Positions 9,726 through 18,250 are shown, counted from the stretch's first letter. The stretch is DNA of 64,000 bases from Anaerolineae bacterium (GCA_023954475.1 JAMLHW010000016.1:51309-115308), one strand, 5' to 3'. The notes: generated by a model from the sequence alone, not told the origin. A program made the numbers and translations.

Positions 9726-10310
9726 ATGCCTATAGAGACATTTACTGTTTTTGTCGCTGAGCAAGCTGTGGGCATTGCTATCGGTGTTGTTGCCGTTGCC
9801 GCTGCACCCAAAATAGTACCGGGCCTGGCCAGGACGGCACAAAATGTTAAGCAAAGAGGCACTGAGCTTGCTCTGGATTCAGCAAATGGGCTGAATGCTG
9901 CTGTTGTGCCTGTCAAAACGGCGGGTGAATCCGTATATGCACAGGTTGTGGGCGGGTTGCATTGGTATGGTGAGCAATGGGATGGTTTGATAGCTGACGC
10001 ACGGGCGATGTACACGGTGCCGATGTCCGGATCAGGAGAGCGTGTGGCGGCTGTCGTTGCGACTGCACCGCCAATTACTGATTTACCGGGTTATCTGCGC
10101 GTGGAATTGAAGCAAGTGCGCGGCAATCCTGATCTGGCTGATGATGTTGCAACTCTGCTCAACACGCTCCCCGGTGTGACAAAAGTACGCGTCAGTCACG
10201 CCTCAGGGAATGTGTTATTGTTGTACGATACAGAGCAGTATCCTTCGGCCGATTCGTTGCGACAGACGATTGCGGCATCACAGATCAAGACAAATCTGGA
10301 TACCAAATGA
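9726..10310 (+). CDS. Membrane-anchored HMA-like protein with PacL-type motif
   Basis: 194 residues with GAGGA before ATG. Residues 5-30 form a single hydrophobic helix (FVAEQAVGIAIGVVAVAAA). Around residue 80 is HWYGEQWDGLIADARAMY, the operon-wide Trp/Leu-Ile-Ala-Glu-Ala-Arg signature. The last 80 residues are an HMA-like ferredoxin-fold domain (LPGYLRVELKQVRG then VSHASGNVLLLYD) without the CxxC metal site. Lies 88 bp after the third ATPase. Reads as a PacL-like tether fused to the same HMA-like module that heads each ATPase, so a bridging role is plausible (inference). The stop overlaps the next start by ATGA. Confidence 0.7.
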   Translation: MPIETFTVFVAEQAVGIAIGVVAVAAAPKIVPGLARTAQNVKQRGTELALDSANGLNAAVVPVKTAGESVYAQVVGGLHWYGEQWDGLIADARAMYTVPMSGSGERVAAVVATAPPITDLPGYLRVELKQVRGNPDLADDVATLLNTLPGVTKVRVSHASGNVLLLYDTEQYPSADSLRQTIAASQIKTNLDTK

Positions 10311-10615
10311 TTGTCTGCCAGTTCAATTTTGTGCTGCCAATCGAGCCGCAATCATTGATGAAAATGACCCGACAGGTAATCGTGGAAAACGGCGGTACGG
10401 TGATAGGGGATTTGCCTCTGATCAAAGTCACGGTGCCGTCACCGCTGGGAAACATCGATGCAGTCTGCAAACTCATCGCTGATTCCACGATCAATATTGC
10501 GGTCACGCGAAAGCCCGAATTGGTTTCGTGTGATGTGATACGGGATAAACTGGTAGCGTACCTGAAGCAAGGTGTAAAACTACAATCCCAGATGACAAAA
10601 TCACAGGGTAACTAG
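10307..10615 (+). CDS. Unknown 102-residue protein in ATPase operon
   Basis: 102 residues, start overlapping the previous stop (ATGA). Not recognised. It has no membrane segment or signal peptide; predicted features are alternating beta/alpha (MIVCQFNFVLPIEPQSLMK, GGTVIGDLPLIKVTVPSP, VSCDVIRDKLVAYLKQGVKL) with three Cys (near 4, 54 and 75). Coupling to its neighbour and the conserved-looking core suggest a soluble component of the ATPase system. Nothing in the sequence allows a function call. Confidence 0.6.
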   Translation: MIVCQFNFVLPIEPQSLMKMTRQVIVENGGTVIGDLPLIKVTVPSPLGNIDAVCKLIADSTINIAVTRKPELVSCDVIRDKLVAYLKQGVKLQSQMTKSQGN

Positions 10616-10628
10616 AGGAGCGTGTAAG

Positions 10629-11270
10629 ATGAGTGAACAAACGGACACAGTCGCGACTTCGGCCGAAGCGCAGCTCCAAAGCCTGGGCAAGACTGAGAGC
10701 AAAACAGCCGGGCGGATGAGGATGCGCGTACACTCTGAATTGCGTTCGGCCGAATCAATGACGCAAATTAAGACAAATCTGGAAGCACACCCCGACATAC
10801 AGGATGTGCAAATCAATCAACGCACCGGCAGCGTCGTCATCACACACAGTCAAAAGCATGACAGCCATACCCTGTTTTGGGAAGCTGTCAAAGAAATCGA
10901 TCTCGTAGCGGAAGTAGCGCTCGAGGTACCCGAAGAGGGAGACGATGGAGAAGATCCAACCGCAAAAGTGGAACAACAATTGGCGGATATTGCCTACAGG
11001 ATTGACAAATCCATCTACAAACGGACAGGCGAAAATTTGCATATGGGGCTGCTCATTCCAGCCGGCATTGCCGGCATAGGCATTGCACAAATAGCCATCT
11101 ACGGCATCGGCCTGGAACTACTGCCCGGCCCCGTCTTGTTGTGGATAGCTTATGACATCTACAAACGCATTGGCAAAGAACCGCCATTTACCAAACGGGA
11201 TCAACAGCGAGCCATTCCGGAAGAATTGCCTGAAAACACCACTGCTGAAGCCATGCCGGAGGCGGCCTAA
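10629..11270 (+). CDS. HMA-like domain protein with C-terminal membrane segment
   Basis: 213 residues; GAGGAG precedes ATG. Residues about 20-75 are an HMA-like domain (TAGRMRMRVHSELRS, then GSVVITHSQ) lacking CxxC. An acidic linker follows (PEEGDDGEDP, about 100-110), then hydrophobic segments near 138-175 (LLIPAGIAGIGIAQIAIYG and LLPGPVLLWIAYDIYK) and a charged C-terminus. The order soluble HMA then membrane is the reverse of the preceding membrane-HMA protein. Probably sits in the cytoplasmic membrane with the domain facing the cytoplasm and interacts with the ATPases (inference). Confidence 0.68.
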   Translation: MSEQTDTVATSAEAQLQSLGKTESKTAGRMRMRVHSELRSAESMTQIKTNLEAHPDIQDVQINQRTGSVVITHSQKHDSHTLFWEAVKEIDLVAEVALEVPEEGDDGEDPTAKVEQQLADIAYRIDKSIYKRTGENLHMGLLIPAGIAGIGIAQIAIYGIGLELLPGPVLLWIAYDIYKRIGKEPPFTKRDQQRAIPEELPENTTAEAMPEAA

Positions 11271-11318
11271 ACTGAAACTGTAATTTTCCGAACCACAACA
11301 TAGCAGGTAGGAGAGAAG

Positions 11319-11771
11319 ATGACAACGATTACTATTGACGACATTTCGGGAAAGGCGCGTGACGCAGGTACATCTCTGACGAACGCATTGCCACCGTCTG
11401 TTACAGACGCCGGGCGCAAAGCATATGATTCAGTTGCCGGCGGTGCACAATGGTACATTGAGCAGTGGGAAGACCTGATCGCAGAAGCCCGGGAAATGCG
11501 CGCTTCGGCCGAACTGAACGATATTCCGGCTGAAGATTTCCTGGCCAACTTGATCGAAGCCAAAATCGACTCGGACATTCCCGGCCGCCTACGCGTACGT
11601 CCTGCACAGTTGAAAGGCCGGAGCGAATTGGCGCGTCAATGCACAGAATTACTGGCTGGTGTAGATGGTATTAGTGAAGCCCATGTCAGCGCACTGACCG
11701 GCAGCGTTCTGCTTTTCTATGATACAAACCATTTTGAAACCAGCGAGGAATTATTGCTCGCTCTGGGCTAA
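11319..11771 (+). CDS. Soluble HMA-like protein with PacL-type motif
   Basis: 150 residues with GGAGAG before ATG. N-terminal 35 residues are polar; then QWYIEQWEDLIAEAREMR (about 45-62), clearly paralogous to the segment HWYGEQWDGLIADARAMY two genes upstream. The C-terminal half is an HMA-like domain (SDIPGRLRVRPAQLKGRSEL, then SALTGSVLLFYD) without CxxC. It lacks the N-terminal membrane helix of its paralogue, so it may be a soluble form. Belongs to the same operon, 48 bp after the previous gene. Confidence 0.68.
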   Translation: MTTITIDDISGKARDAGTSLTNALPPSVTDAGRKAYDSVAGGAQWYIEQWEDLIAEAREMRASAELNDIPAEDFLANLIEAKIDSDIPGRLRVRPAQLKGRSELARQCTELLAGVDGISEAHVSALTGSVLLFYDTNHFETSEELLLALG

Positions 11772-11830
11772 ACAGCGGGACAAATGCCGACAACCGGGCA
11801 GCAATCGGATTGCTCCGATTGTCTCATCAT

Positions 11831-13216
11831 ATGGCTAATCAAGCAAAAAAACCTGCGTCTGACAAGCAAAAACAATCGCGCCCTGTCATCATTGACGGTG
11901 AAACGGTCTCTTCATCCTCTGCATCATCAACGCAAGCAGAGGATGTGACCGCCGCTGTCAGTCGCGTATTTGCGAGCCTCAAGCGGGCGACACAAGCGAC
12001 TGTTGCTGCACCGGCGCAGGTGGTGCAAGATTCATCCAGTCAACTCGTCCAATCAGCATCTGAACTGCAAAAGAAAGCGGCTAAGGCAGCGATCAAAGCG
12101 TATTTGGCGCAGCAGGAAAACGCGAAACCGCCTGCAATCAATGCCGCCATTGAAGCTAAAGCACAAGAGCTGGTTCAAGGAACCAAGAGCACGCTCAAGC
12201 ATGTGCGTGATGCTGTTGATCCACGTGTGGTGGTGGGTGGGCTAGCTGGTTTAACGGCAGGCGAGATCGTCGGTGGTGTTGTCGGTGGCGTGGCTGGGGG
12301 CGCCGTCGCCGGGCCTGCGGGTGCGGTTGTCGGCGCGCAGGTTGTCGGATTTTCGGCTGGTATGCTCGGCCTGAAATTGGGCGCTGATGCAGTATATGAC
12401 AATCTGGAAGCCAAGCGGACAAATAAGGCAAACAAAACACCCGGCGAATCGTCGCGTAAAACCAGTGTCGGCCGATTTCTGCAAATAAAAACCGGTGAGC
12501 GCCTCGGCGAAATTGTGGGGCTGACATCCGGTGCGTCATTGGGACTGGTCATCGCCGGCCCGGCCGGTGGTTTGGTGGGCGCGGTACTTGGTGAAGCGCT
12601 CGGTGGGCACATCGGCGAAGATTTGAATCGGCCGAAATCCGACAAACAGACTCAACGACAATCAACCGGCACGATTTCGCAGTGGGTCGACCGGTTCGGC
12701 AAAAACACGGCAGGTGAAGCAGCAACCGTCCTCGTTGCCGGTAGCGTCGGCTCAATCTTTGGGCCGAGCGGTCGTCTCGTAGGCCATCGCATTGGCCTGA
12801 TTGTGGGCAAACGCATTGAATGGCACAAACTGGGCGACGAAACGGATGAAGTGCCAGCCCCGGCACAGCCGACAATACAACCAATCGCTTTGCCTGAGCG
12901 CACGCCAAAGGCAGAAAACACCGCCGATCACGCCCGTTTGCCCGCCGAGCCGGCGCTTGTGTTCTCGGACCAAACGGACGACGAAGCAGCCCCACTGCTC
13001 GCAGAACCGCCTGTTCATTTTACGCGCAGACAGCTTGAAGTGCTGTCACTTCTGTCACAGCAACTCGACGATGCCGAGATTGCGGAAAAGTTAAACATTA
13101 CAACCGCCACGGTCAACTATCACAAGCGCAATATTTACAAGAAACTCAAGGCAAACTCAAGCACAGATGCCGCATTTGTAGCGTTTGAATTTGAGCCGGG
13201 TGCATTTGAACAGTAA
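11831..13216 (+). CDS. Glycine-zipper membrane-type protein fused to LuxR-family HTH
   Basis: About 461 residues from ATG 11831 (a TTG at 11810 is also in frame). The N-terminal 130 residues are Lys/Gln/Ala-rich and probably helical. Three glycine-rich zipper segments follow (VVGGVVGGVAGGAVAGPAG; LGLVIAGPAGGLVGAVLG; VLVAGSVGSIFGPSGRLVG), with GxxxG-type spacing as in membrane-inserting or oligomerising helices. A Pro/Glu-rich linker leads to a C-terminal GerE/LuxR HTH (FTRRQLEVLSLLSQQL, then LNITTATVNYHKRNIYKKL). There is no receiver or ligand-binding domain. The stop is directly followed by the ArsA-like gene. I infer a membrane-associated transcription regulator of this operon. The combination of zipper and HTH is unusual. 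Confidence 0.75.
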   Translation: MANQAKKPASDKQKQSRPVIIDGETVSSSSASSTQAEDVTAAVSRVFASLKRATQATVAAPAQVVQDSSSQLVQSASELQKKAAKAAIKAYLAQQENAKPPAINAAIEAKAQELVQGTKSTLKHVRDAVDPRVVVGGLAGLTAGEIVGGVVGGVAGGAVAGPAGAVVGAQVVGFSAGMLGLKLGADAVYDNLEAKRTNKANKTPGESSRKTSVGRFLQIKTGERLGEIVGLTSGASLGLVIAGPAGGLVGAVLGEALGGHIGEDLNRPKSDKQTQRQSTGTISQWVDRFGKNTAGEAATVLVAGSVGSIFGPSGRLVGHRIGLIVGKRIEWHKLGDETDEVPAPAQPTIQPIALPERTPKAENTADHARLPAEPALVFSDQTDDEAAPLLAEPPVHFTRRQLEVLSLLSQQLDDAEIAEKLNITTATVNYHKRNIYKKLKANSSTDAAFVAFEFEPGAFEQ

Positions 13217-13222
13217 GTGGTC

Positions 13223-14413
13223 ATGAGCAGTCGCCCACGAGTTATCTTCTATTTGGGCAAGGGTGGCGTTGGTAAAACTGTTATCGCCCTGGCAACTGCT
13301 ATACGCAGCGCCGAACTCGGTCACAAGACGCTGATCATCAGTACGGACATCGCACATAATCTGGCTGATTTTCTCAATACACCGGTCGGCTTTAAGCCCA
13401 CGCGTATCGCTGAAAATTTGTGGGGTCAGGAGATCAGTGCAATTGCGGACATTCAGGATTCGTGGGGGAATACCAGGCAGGAGATCGCGAAAAATGTGCG
13501 CGACAACAACCTCGGCAGTTTTGTGGCCGATGATGTTGCCGTTTTCCCGGGGCTGGATGAAATCGGGAATCTGAGCAATCTGACGCGGGAAATCAAAGCG
13601 GGCCAATTCGGCCGAATCATTGTCGATACGGCGGCAACCGGCAGCACCATCCGCATGTTATCGCTGCCGGATTCCTTTCGCTGGTATGCCAACTATCTGG
13701 AACAACTGACCGACAATCGGCTTGTCAAAGTAGCCCTGCCCCTCGCCGGCATGTTCATCAAAAAACCGGCCGAGATTCGCGCCGCCTTCGCCGAAAAAGA
13801 AGCCGAGGTCGCCTATTTGCGCAGCATTCTGCGCGATGCAGAGGTCAGCAGCTTCCGCGTTGTCACACAACCTGAGCGCGTATCCATGCGCGAGGCTGAG
13901 CGCATTATCAGCTATCTCAGCTTATACGATTATGCCGTTGATGGTGTTGTCCTGAATCGCGTGTTTTGTGATTCCAATGGGAATGAACAAGCCGACGGTA
14001 ACAGCCGCCGACAACGCGAGTTACCTTATCTGACGAGATGGCCCCGGGAATCGCTGCCGTTTACCATGTGGACCGCACCCGAATACGATGAAGAAATTTG
14101 CGGTCTGGAAACACTGGCCTGTCTGGCAGAGGCGTGTTTTGGCGCAGATGATCCAGGTTTGATTTTCGCGCATGGAAAAGCACAAGAAATCGTCGCTGCA
14201 CCGGGCGGCGGTTATAATTTACGCATCCCGATGCCTTTTATGAGTGCCGAGGAAGTCCGCCTGCGACAGCGTGGCAATGATCTCTTCATCCTTTTGGACA
14301 ACATCAAGCGCGAATTGGTGCTGCCGTCAATTCTGGACCGACATGTGGCTACGAAAGCTTTCTGGGCAGACGGCTTGCTGACCATTGTTTTCAAGCGTGG
14401 TCACAGCCGCTAG
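13223..14413 (+). CDS. ArsA/TRC40-type ATPase
   Basis: About 396 residues from ATG 13223 (GTG 13217 is 6 nt upstream). The N-terminus has the deviant Walker A GKGGVGKT of the ArsA/Get3/MinD group, followed by STDIAHNL, a switch-I-like Asp motif resembling ArsA's STDPAHNL, and VDTAATGSTIRMLSLP, matching the ArsA A-loop/switch-II region (DTAPTGHTLRLL in Get3/ArsA). There is a single ATPase unit and no obvious pair of metal-binding Cys, so arsenite transport is not implied. Chloroflexota and Chlorobi encode several such single-unit ArsA-like proteins of unknown client. As last gene of the ATPase operon it could chaperone or regulate the membrane components (inference). Confidence 0.85.
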   Translation: MSSRPRVIFYLGKGGVGKTVIALATAIRSAELGHKTLIISTDIAHNLADFLNTPVGFKPTRIAENLWGQEISAIADIQDSWGNTRQEIAKNVRDNNLGSFVADDVAVFPGLDEIGNLSNLTREIKAGQFGRIIVDTAATGSTIRMLSLPDSFRWYANYLEQLTDNRLVKVALPLAGMFIKKPAEIRAAFAEKEAEVAYLRSILRDAEVSSFRVVTQPERVSMREAERIISYLSLYDYAVDGVVLNRVFCDSNGNEQADGNSRRQRELPYLTRWPRESLPFTMWTAPEYDEEICGLETLACLAEACFGADDPGLIFAHGKAQEIVAAPGGGYNLRIPMPFMSAEEVRLRQRGNDLFILLDNIKRELVLPSILDRHVATKAFWADGLLTIVFKRGHSR

Positions 14414-14458
14414 CACAATCGGGCTCCGTTCTATTGAGGCCAATTGGCGCTGAAGCAG

Positions 14459-15802
14459 TTATTTTCGACCATGGCACTGCTTGAATTTTCTGCCGCTACC
14501 ACAAGGGCAAGGTTCATTACGGCCAATACCAGCGAACTTCGCCCGCTCTTCTTGAGCCAAAATTCCCATCACTTCATCCGCATAGCGGCCCTGGCGCAAC
14601 AAGTTAGCCATGATCTGCATCGGCCGATTGACGTGATTGAAAAACAGCTTATACCCGGCGCATAAGTAATTCAATCCCGCTTCCCCATCCGGCGTCTCAA
14701 TAAAACGGTTGCGCGGACAACCACCATGGCACGCAAAACGCACTTCACAGGCACGACAATATTGCGGCAGCGAATCCAGCTTGTGTCGGCCGAACTGCCG
14801 CTGCTGCTCTGAAGCCACCAGTTCGATCATGTGCGTCTCTTGAATATTGCCCAGCAAAAAATCCGGTTCCACATAATGGTCACAGCTATACAAATCACCG
14901 TTGTGTTCCAGCGCCAGCGCGTTGCCACAGGTCGGCGAAAAAATACACAAGCTGTATTGCTCAAAATAAGCACCCAGCGTCGTGTCGAAAAGTTGGACAA
15001 ACACCTTACCGACATCATTGCGTATCCACTCATCGAAAATCGCATTCAGAAAACGCCCGTAAGCCACCGCGTCTACTGTCCGTTCCGTCACAAGATTGCC
15101 TGTTTGTGTGTACAATGGCCGTTCGCCGCCCGGACGCTCACTCCAACCCATGTTGGCTAGCGGCAAAAAACCTTCTGTAGCACGCTCGATGATCGGGATA
15201 AACTGGATAAACTCTGTCTCTAATTCGTCGCGGAAAAAGCGATATACCTCTAGCGGGTACTCTTGATTGGCCGCATGGACAGTACACAAAATGTTGAACG
15301 CGACACCGTGTTTTTTCAGGAAACGCCATCCACGCATCACCTGATCAAAACTGCCTGCCCCCCCTTTATTCACGCGGTATACGTCGTGCAGTTCACGTGG
15401 CCCATCGACGCTTAAGCCCACCAAAAAACCTTTCTCAGCTAAAAATGCACACCATTCATCGTCCAACTGCGTGCCGTTGGTCTGCATCGTGTGCAAAATT
15501 TGCTGGCCGGGCTGTTTGTTTTGTTCCGCCAAGTGCACGGCACGCTTGAAGAAATCCAGCCCCATCAGCGTCGGCTCACCACCCTGCCAGGCAATATTGA
15601 CCTCTGGCACACGCGCGTGCGACTCCAACAATTGCGTAATATAGGTTTCCAGCAACTCATCTGCCATGCGAAAACGGCTGTCAGGATAGAGCATTTCCTT
15701 GGAAAGGAAAAAGCAATATGTACAGTCAAGATTGCAGACAGCCCCGGTCGGTTTAGCGAGCAAATGAAATGCGGGCGGGGCGTTCTTGGGAAATGTCAAC
15801 AT
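14459..15802 (-). CDS. Anaerobic sulfatase-maturating enzyme-like radical SAM/SPASM protein
   Basis: About 447 residues; ATG 15802 is preferred because homologues start just before AFHLLAKPTGAVCN (an upstream ATG at 15853 is in frame). The radical SAM cluster is CNLDCTYC (Cx3Cx2C), followed by NIAWQGGEPTLMG and GLSVDGPRELHD, typical of anSME. A SPASM domain with auxiliary cluster Cys (CGNALALEHNGDLYSCDH; CRACEVRFACHGGCPRNRF) follows. The C-terminus has a SEC-C type zinc motif (NEPCPCGSGRKFKQCHG). Expected reaction: oxidation of a Cys or Ser in a sulfatase to formylglycine. No sulfatase gene is in the window, so the substrate is elsewhere or different. Converges with the ATPase operon with a 45-bp gap. 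Confidence 0.9.
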   Translation of the reverse strand: MLTFPKNAPPAFHLLAKPTGAVCNLDCTYCFFLSKEMLYPDSRFRMADELLETYITQLLESHARVPEVNIAWQGGEPTLMGLDFFKRAVHLAEQNKQPGQQILHTMQTNGTQLDDEWCAFLAEKGFLVGLSVDGPRELHDVYRVNKGGAGSFDQVMRGWRFLKKHGVAFNILCTVHAANQEYPLEVYRFFRDELETEFIQFIPIIERATEGFLPLANMGWSERPGGERPLYTQTGNLVTERTVDAVAYGRFLNAIFDEWIRNDVGKVFVQLFDTTLGAYFEQYSLCIFSPTCGNALALEHNGDLYSCDHYVEPDFLLGNIQETHMIELVASEQQRQFGRHKLDSLPQYCRACEVRFACHGGCPRNRFIETPDGEAGLNYLCAGYKLFFNHVNRPMQIMANLLRQGRYADEVMGILAQEERAKFAGIGRNEPCPCGSGRKFKQCHGRK

Positions 15803-15861
15803 CGGGTTACTCTGTGGTCGGTGCGATTTTATTGTGCTTTGGCACCTGCTCATGCATACGA

Positions 15862-18117
15862 CTAACCATACACTTGCGCAGCAATCATGGCTTGTCCCAG
15901 TGCCAGGCCACCGTCGTTGGGTGGAACCAGGCGATGTGTCAATATGTCAAAATCAGATTCCTCAAGTGCAGCAATCACCAGTTTGAGCAGGGTTGCATTC
16001 TGAAAAACGCCACCGCTCAATGCGACCGAGTTCAATCCCGTTTGCGTGCGCAACTGCAAACTAAGGTTGACGATCAAATCGGTAATGGCGTTGTGGAATT
16101 TGGCGGCAATGATTTCGGCCGAAACACCCGCGACGACATCAGTTGCCACTTCCCGGATCACAGGCGCAGCATCAAAAAAACCGTCCATCAGGGCAAATGT
16201 GTAGCGCGATGTAATGCCAGGCGCTGCCAACGCTTCCAACTCAATCGCTGCCTGTGCTTCATACGTCACGACTTGTCGCACACCGGCCAATGCAGCAACA
16301 GCATCAAATAATCGGCCGAAGCTGCTTGTCGGCACACAATTCAATCCCGTCTCCAACTGCTGCGCCAGCACCCCCTGCTCTACCACCGAACACGCTGCAA
16401 CCGGCGGCAATGCCGTATCCCAATCAACACCCGCGGCACGCAAATGCGCCAGCGCCGTACGATACGGCCGCTTAATCGCAGCATCACCACCCGGTAACGG
16501 AATATAGCGCAAATGCGACACACGTTCAAAACCACGATAATCGGCTAACAACACCTCGCCACCCCAAATTGCGCCATCATCTCCGTAGCCGGTGCCGTCA
16601 AAACTGAATCCAATCACAGGTCTAGCGTCCCCATGTCCATTCTCCGCCATTACCGACGCAATATGCGCGTGGTGATGCTGTACCGCGACCACTGCTGCAT
16701 CTCCAGCGTATTGCTGCGCCCAGCGTGCCGACAAATAACCGGGATGCCGATCGTAAGCGATCAGTGTCGGCGTCATGCGAAAAATGTGACGAAAATGGTC
16801 CACCGCCGCCTCAAATGCAACCAGCGTCTCCCAATTTTCCATGTCACCGATATGCTGACTCATGAAAGCATAGTCTTCCTTTGTGATACAAAACGTCGCC
16901 TTCAATTCACCGCCGACGGCCAACACTGGCGGCACAGCCCATGGCAGCTTAACGGGAAATGGCGCGTATCCGCGCGAACGGCGAATTGGCAACAACTCTG
17001 TTCCTGACATCCTCACAACAGAATCGTCGCAATGCATGTGTATCGGCCGATCGTGCATCAACAACGCATCCGCCAGCCCTGCCAGCCGTATACGCGCCTC
17101 ACCGTTATCCTTGACAATCGGCTCATCAGCAACATTGCCAGACGTCATCACCAAAACCGGCAACGCCTCTGTCAACAGCAGTTCATGCAGCGGCGTGTAA
17201 GGCAACATCACACCGATATGCCCGTTACCGGGCGCTACCAGTCGCGACAAAGGTGAAGGCTCTCGTTTACGCAACAACACAATCGGCCGTTCCTTACTCA
17301 GCAACAAATGCGCCTCCTGCGCTGACACCACAGCAAACCGCTGCACTGCTGCCATGTCACGCGCCATCACAGCAAATGGCTTATCCACCCTGCCCTTGCG
17401 CTCACGCAACTGCACCAGTAGCCCCTCCTCGTGTGCGACACACGCCAGATGAAAGCCGCCCAATCCCTTTACGGCAACAATATGACCAGAAACCAACAAT
17501 GCCTGCGCCGCGCCAAGAACGTCTTTTTCAATGCGTTGCCCGGCGTGTTCCAGCCACAGCTGCGGCCCACATAGCGGACACGCATTCGGCTGCGCGTGAA
17601 AGCGTCGATTCAACGGATCGTCATACTCAGCCTGGCAGACAGCACACATGCGAAAACCAGCCATTGTTGTCAGGGGCCGATCGTACGGAATATCGGTGAT
17701 AATAGTGAACCGGGGGCCGCAATGCGTGCAGTTGATAAACGAGTAGTGATAACGCCGATCCAGCGGGTCATGCAGTTCACGCAGGCAATCGGCACAAATC
17801 GCCACGTCAGGGGAAATCAGCGTATTAGCAGAAGCAGTGCTTTTGCTGCGAACAATGACAAAAGTCGTTTCGTGCTGCACAGGCAGGACGGTGACCGCTA
17901 CAGAGTCGATATGCGCTAGCGGAGGTGCCGCAGTGACCAGACTGGAACGGAAAGCATCCAGACTCTCAGGCGTGCCCTGGACTTCGACGAAAACGCCGTT
18001 ACTGTCATTGCCGACAAAACCGGTCAGCCCATAGCGTTGCGCCAGGCCATAGACAAACGGCCGAAACCCGACACCTTGCACGACACCTGTAATTCTTAAC
18101 CGCAATCGCGTTTGCAT
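15862..18117 (-). CDS. hypF: Carbamoyltransferase HypF
   Basis: 751 residues, full length for HypF. Order of domains: acylphosphatase-like (GVVQGVGFRPFVYGLAQRYG) in the first 90 residues; two zinc-finger units (CADC...CTHC and CAVC...CPLC, about 105-180); a YrdC-like domain (KGLGGFHLACVA, RERKGRVDKPFAVMARD); and a C-terminal Kae1-like domain with VQHHHAHIASVMAENG and SGGVFQNATLL. HypF makes the carbamoyl group for the CN ligands of NiFe hydrogenase, handing it to HypE. No hydrogenase or other hyp genes are visible nearby, so it is an orphan in this window. Upstream on the minus strand there is a TATACT -10-like hexamer but no clear -35. Confidence 0.95.
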   Translation of the reverse strand: MQTRLRLRITGVVQGVGFRPFVYGLAQRYGLTGFVGNDSNGVFVEVQGTPESLDAFRSSLVTAAPPLAHIDSVAVTVLPVQHETTFVIVRSKSTASANTLISPDVAICADCLRELHDPLDRRYHYSFINCTHCGPRFTIITDIPYDRPLTTMAGFRMCAVCQAEYDDPLNRRFHAQPNACPLCGPQLWLEHAGQRIEKDVLGAAQALLVSGHIVAVKGLGGFHLACVAHEEGLLVQLRERKGRVDKPFAVMARDMAAVQRFAVVSAQEAHLLLSKERPIVLLRKREPSPLSRLVAPGNGHIGVMLPYTPLHELLLTEALPVLVMTSGNVADEPIVKDNGEARIRLAGLADALLMHDRPIHMHCDDSVVRMSGTELLPIRRSRGYAPFPVKLPWAVPPVLAVGGELKATFCITKEDYAFMSQHIGDMENWETLVAFEAAVDHFRHIFRMTPTLIAYDRHPGYLSARWAQQYAGDAAVVAVQHHHAHIASVMAENGHGDARPVIGFSFDGTGYGDDGAIWGGEVLLADYRGFERVSHLRYIPLPGGDAAIKRPYRTALAHLRAAGVDWDTALPPVAACSVVEQGVLAQQLETGLNCVPTSSFGRLFDAVAALAGVRQVVTYEAQAAIELEALAAPGITSRYTFALMDGFFDAAPVIREVATDVVAGVSAEIIAAKFHNAITDLIVNLSLQLRTQTGLNSVALSGGVFQNATLLKLVIAALEESDFDILTHRLVPPNDGGLALGQAMIAAQVYG

Positions 18118-18204
18118 CCTAGTCCATACTCCACTGAAAGTATAACATCACAAAGCGGCTTCGCATAGGCATCAATACAAGAATCTTTATATTACCCTTT
18201 GAAA

Positions 18205-18226
18205 TGCCGGCAAAAAATTTCCGGCA
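18205..18226 (-). terminator. Hairpin downstream of the 18251 gene
   Basis: TGCCGG and CCGGCA arms (18205-18210 and 18221-18226) around an A/T loop, in the 133-bp gap between hypF and the next minus-strand gene. The T-tract after it is weak, so termination strength is uncertain. Confidence 0.4.
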
Positions 18227-18250
18227 CTTAGTAAACAAAAAACACGCCGT

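Noticed and set aside
13223..14413. Arsenite efflux ATPase ArsA in an ars operon
   Set aside because: Single ATPase unit, no arsenite-binding Cys cluster seen and no arsB/arsR nearby. Annotated only as ArsA/TRC40-type.
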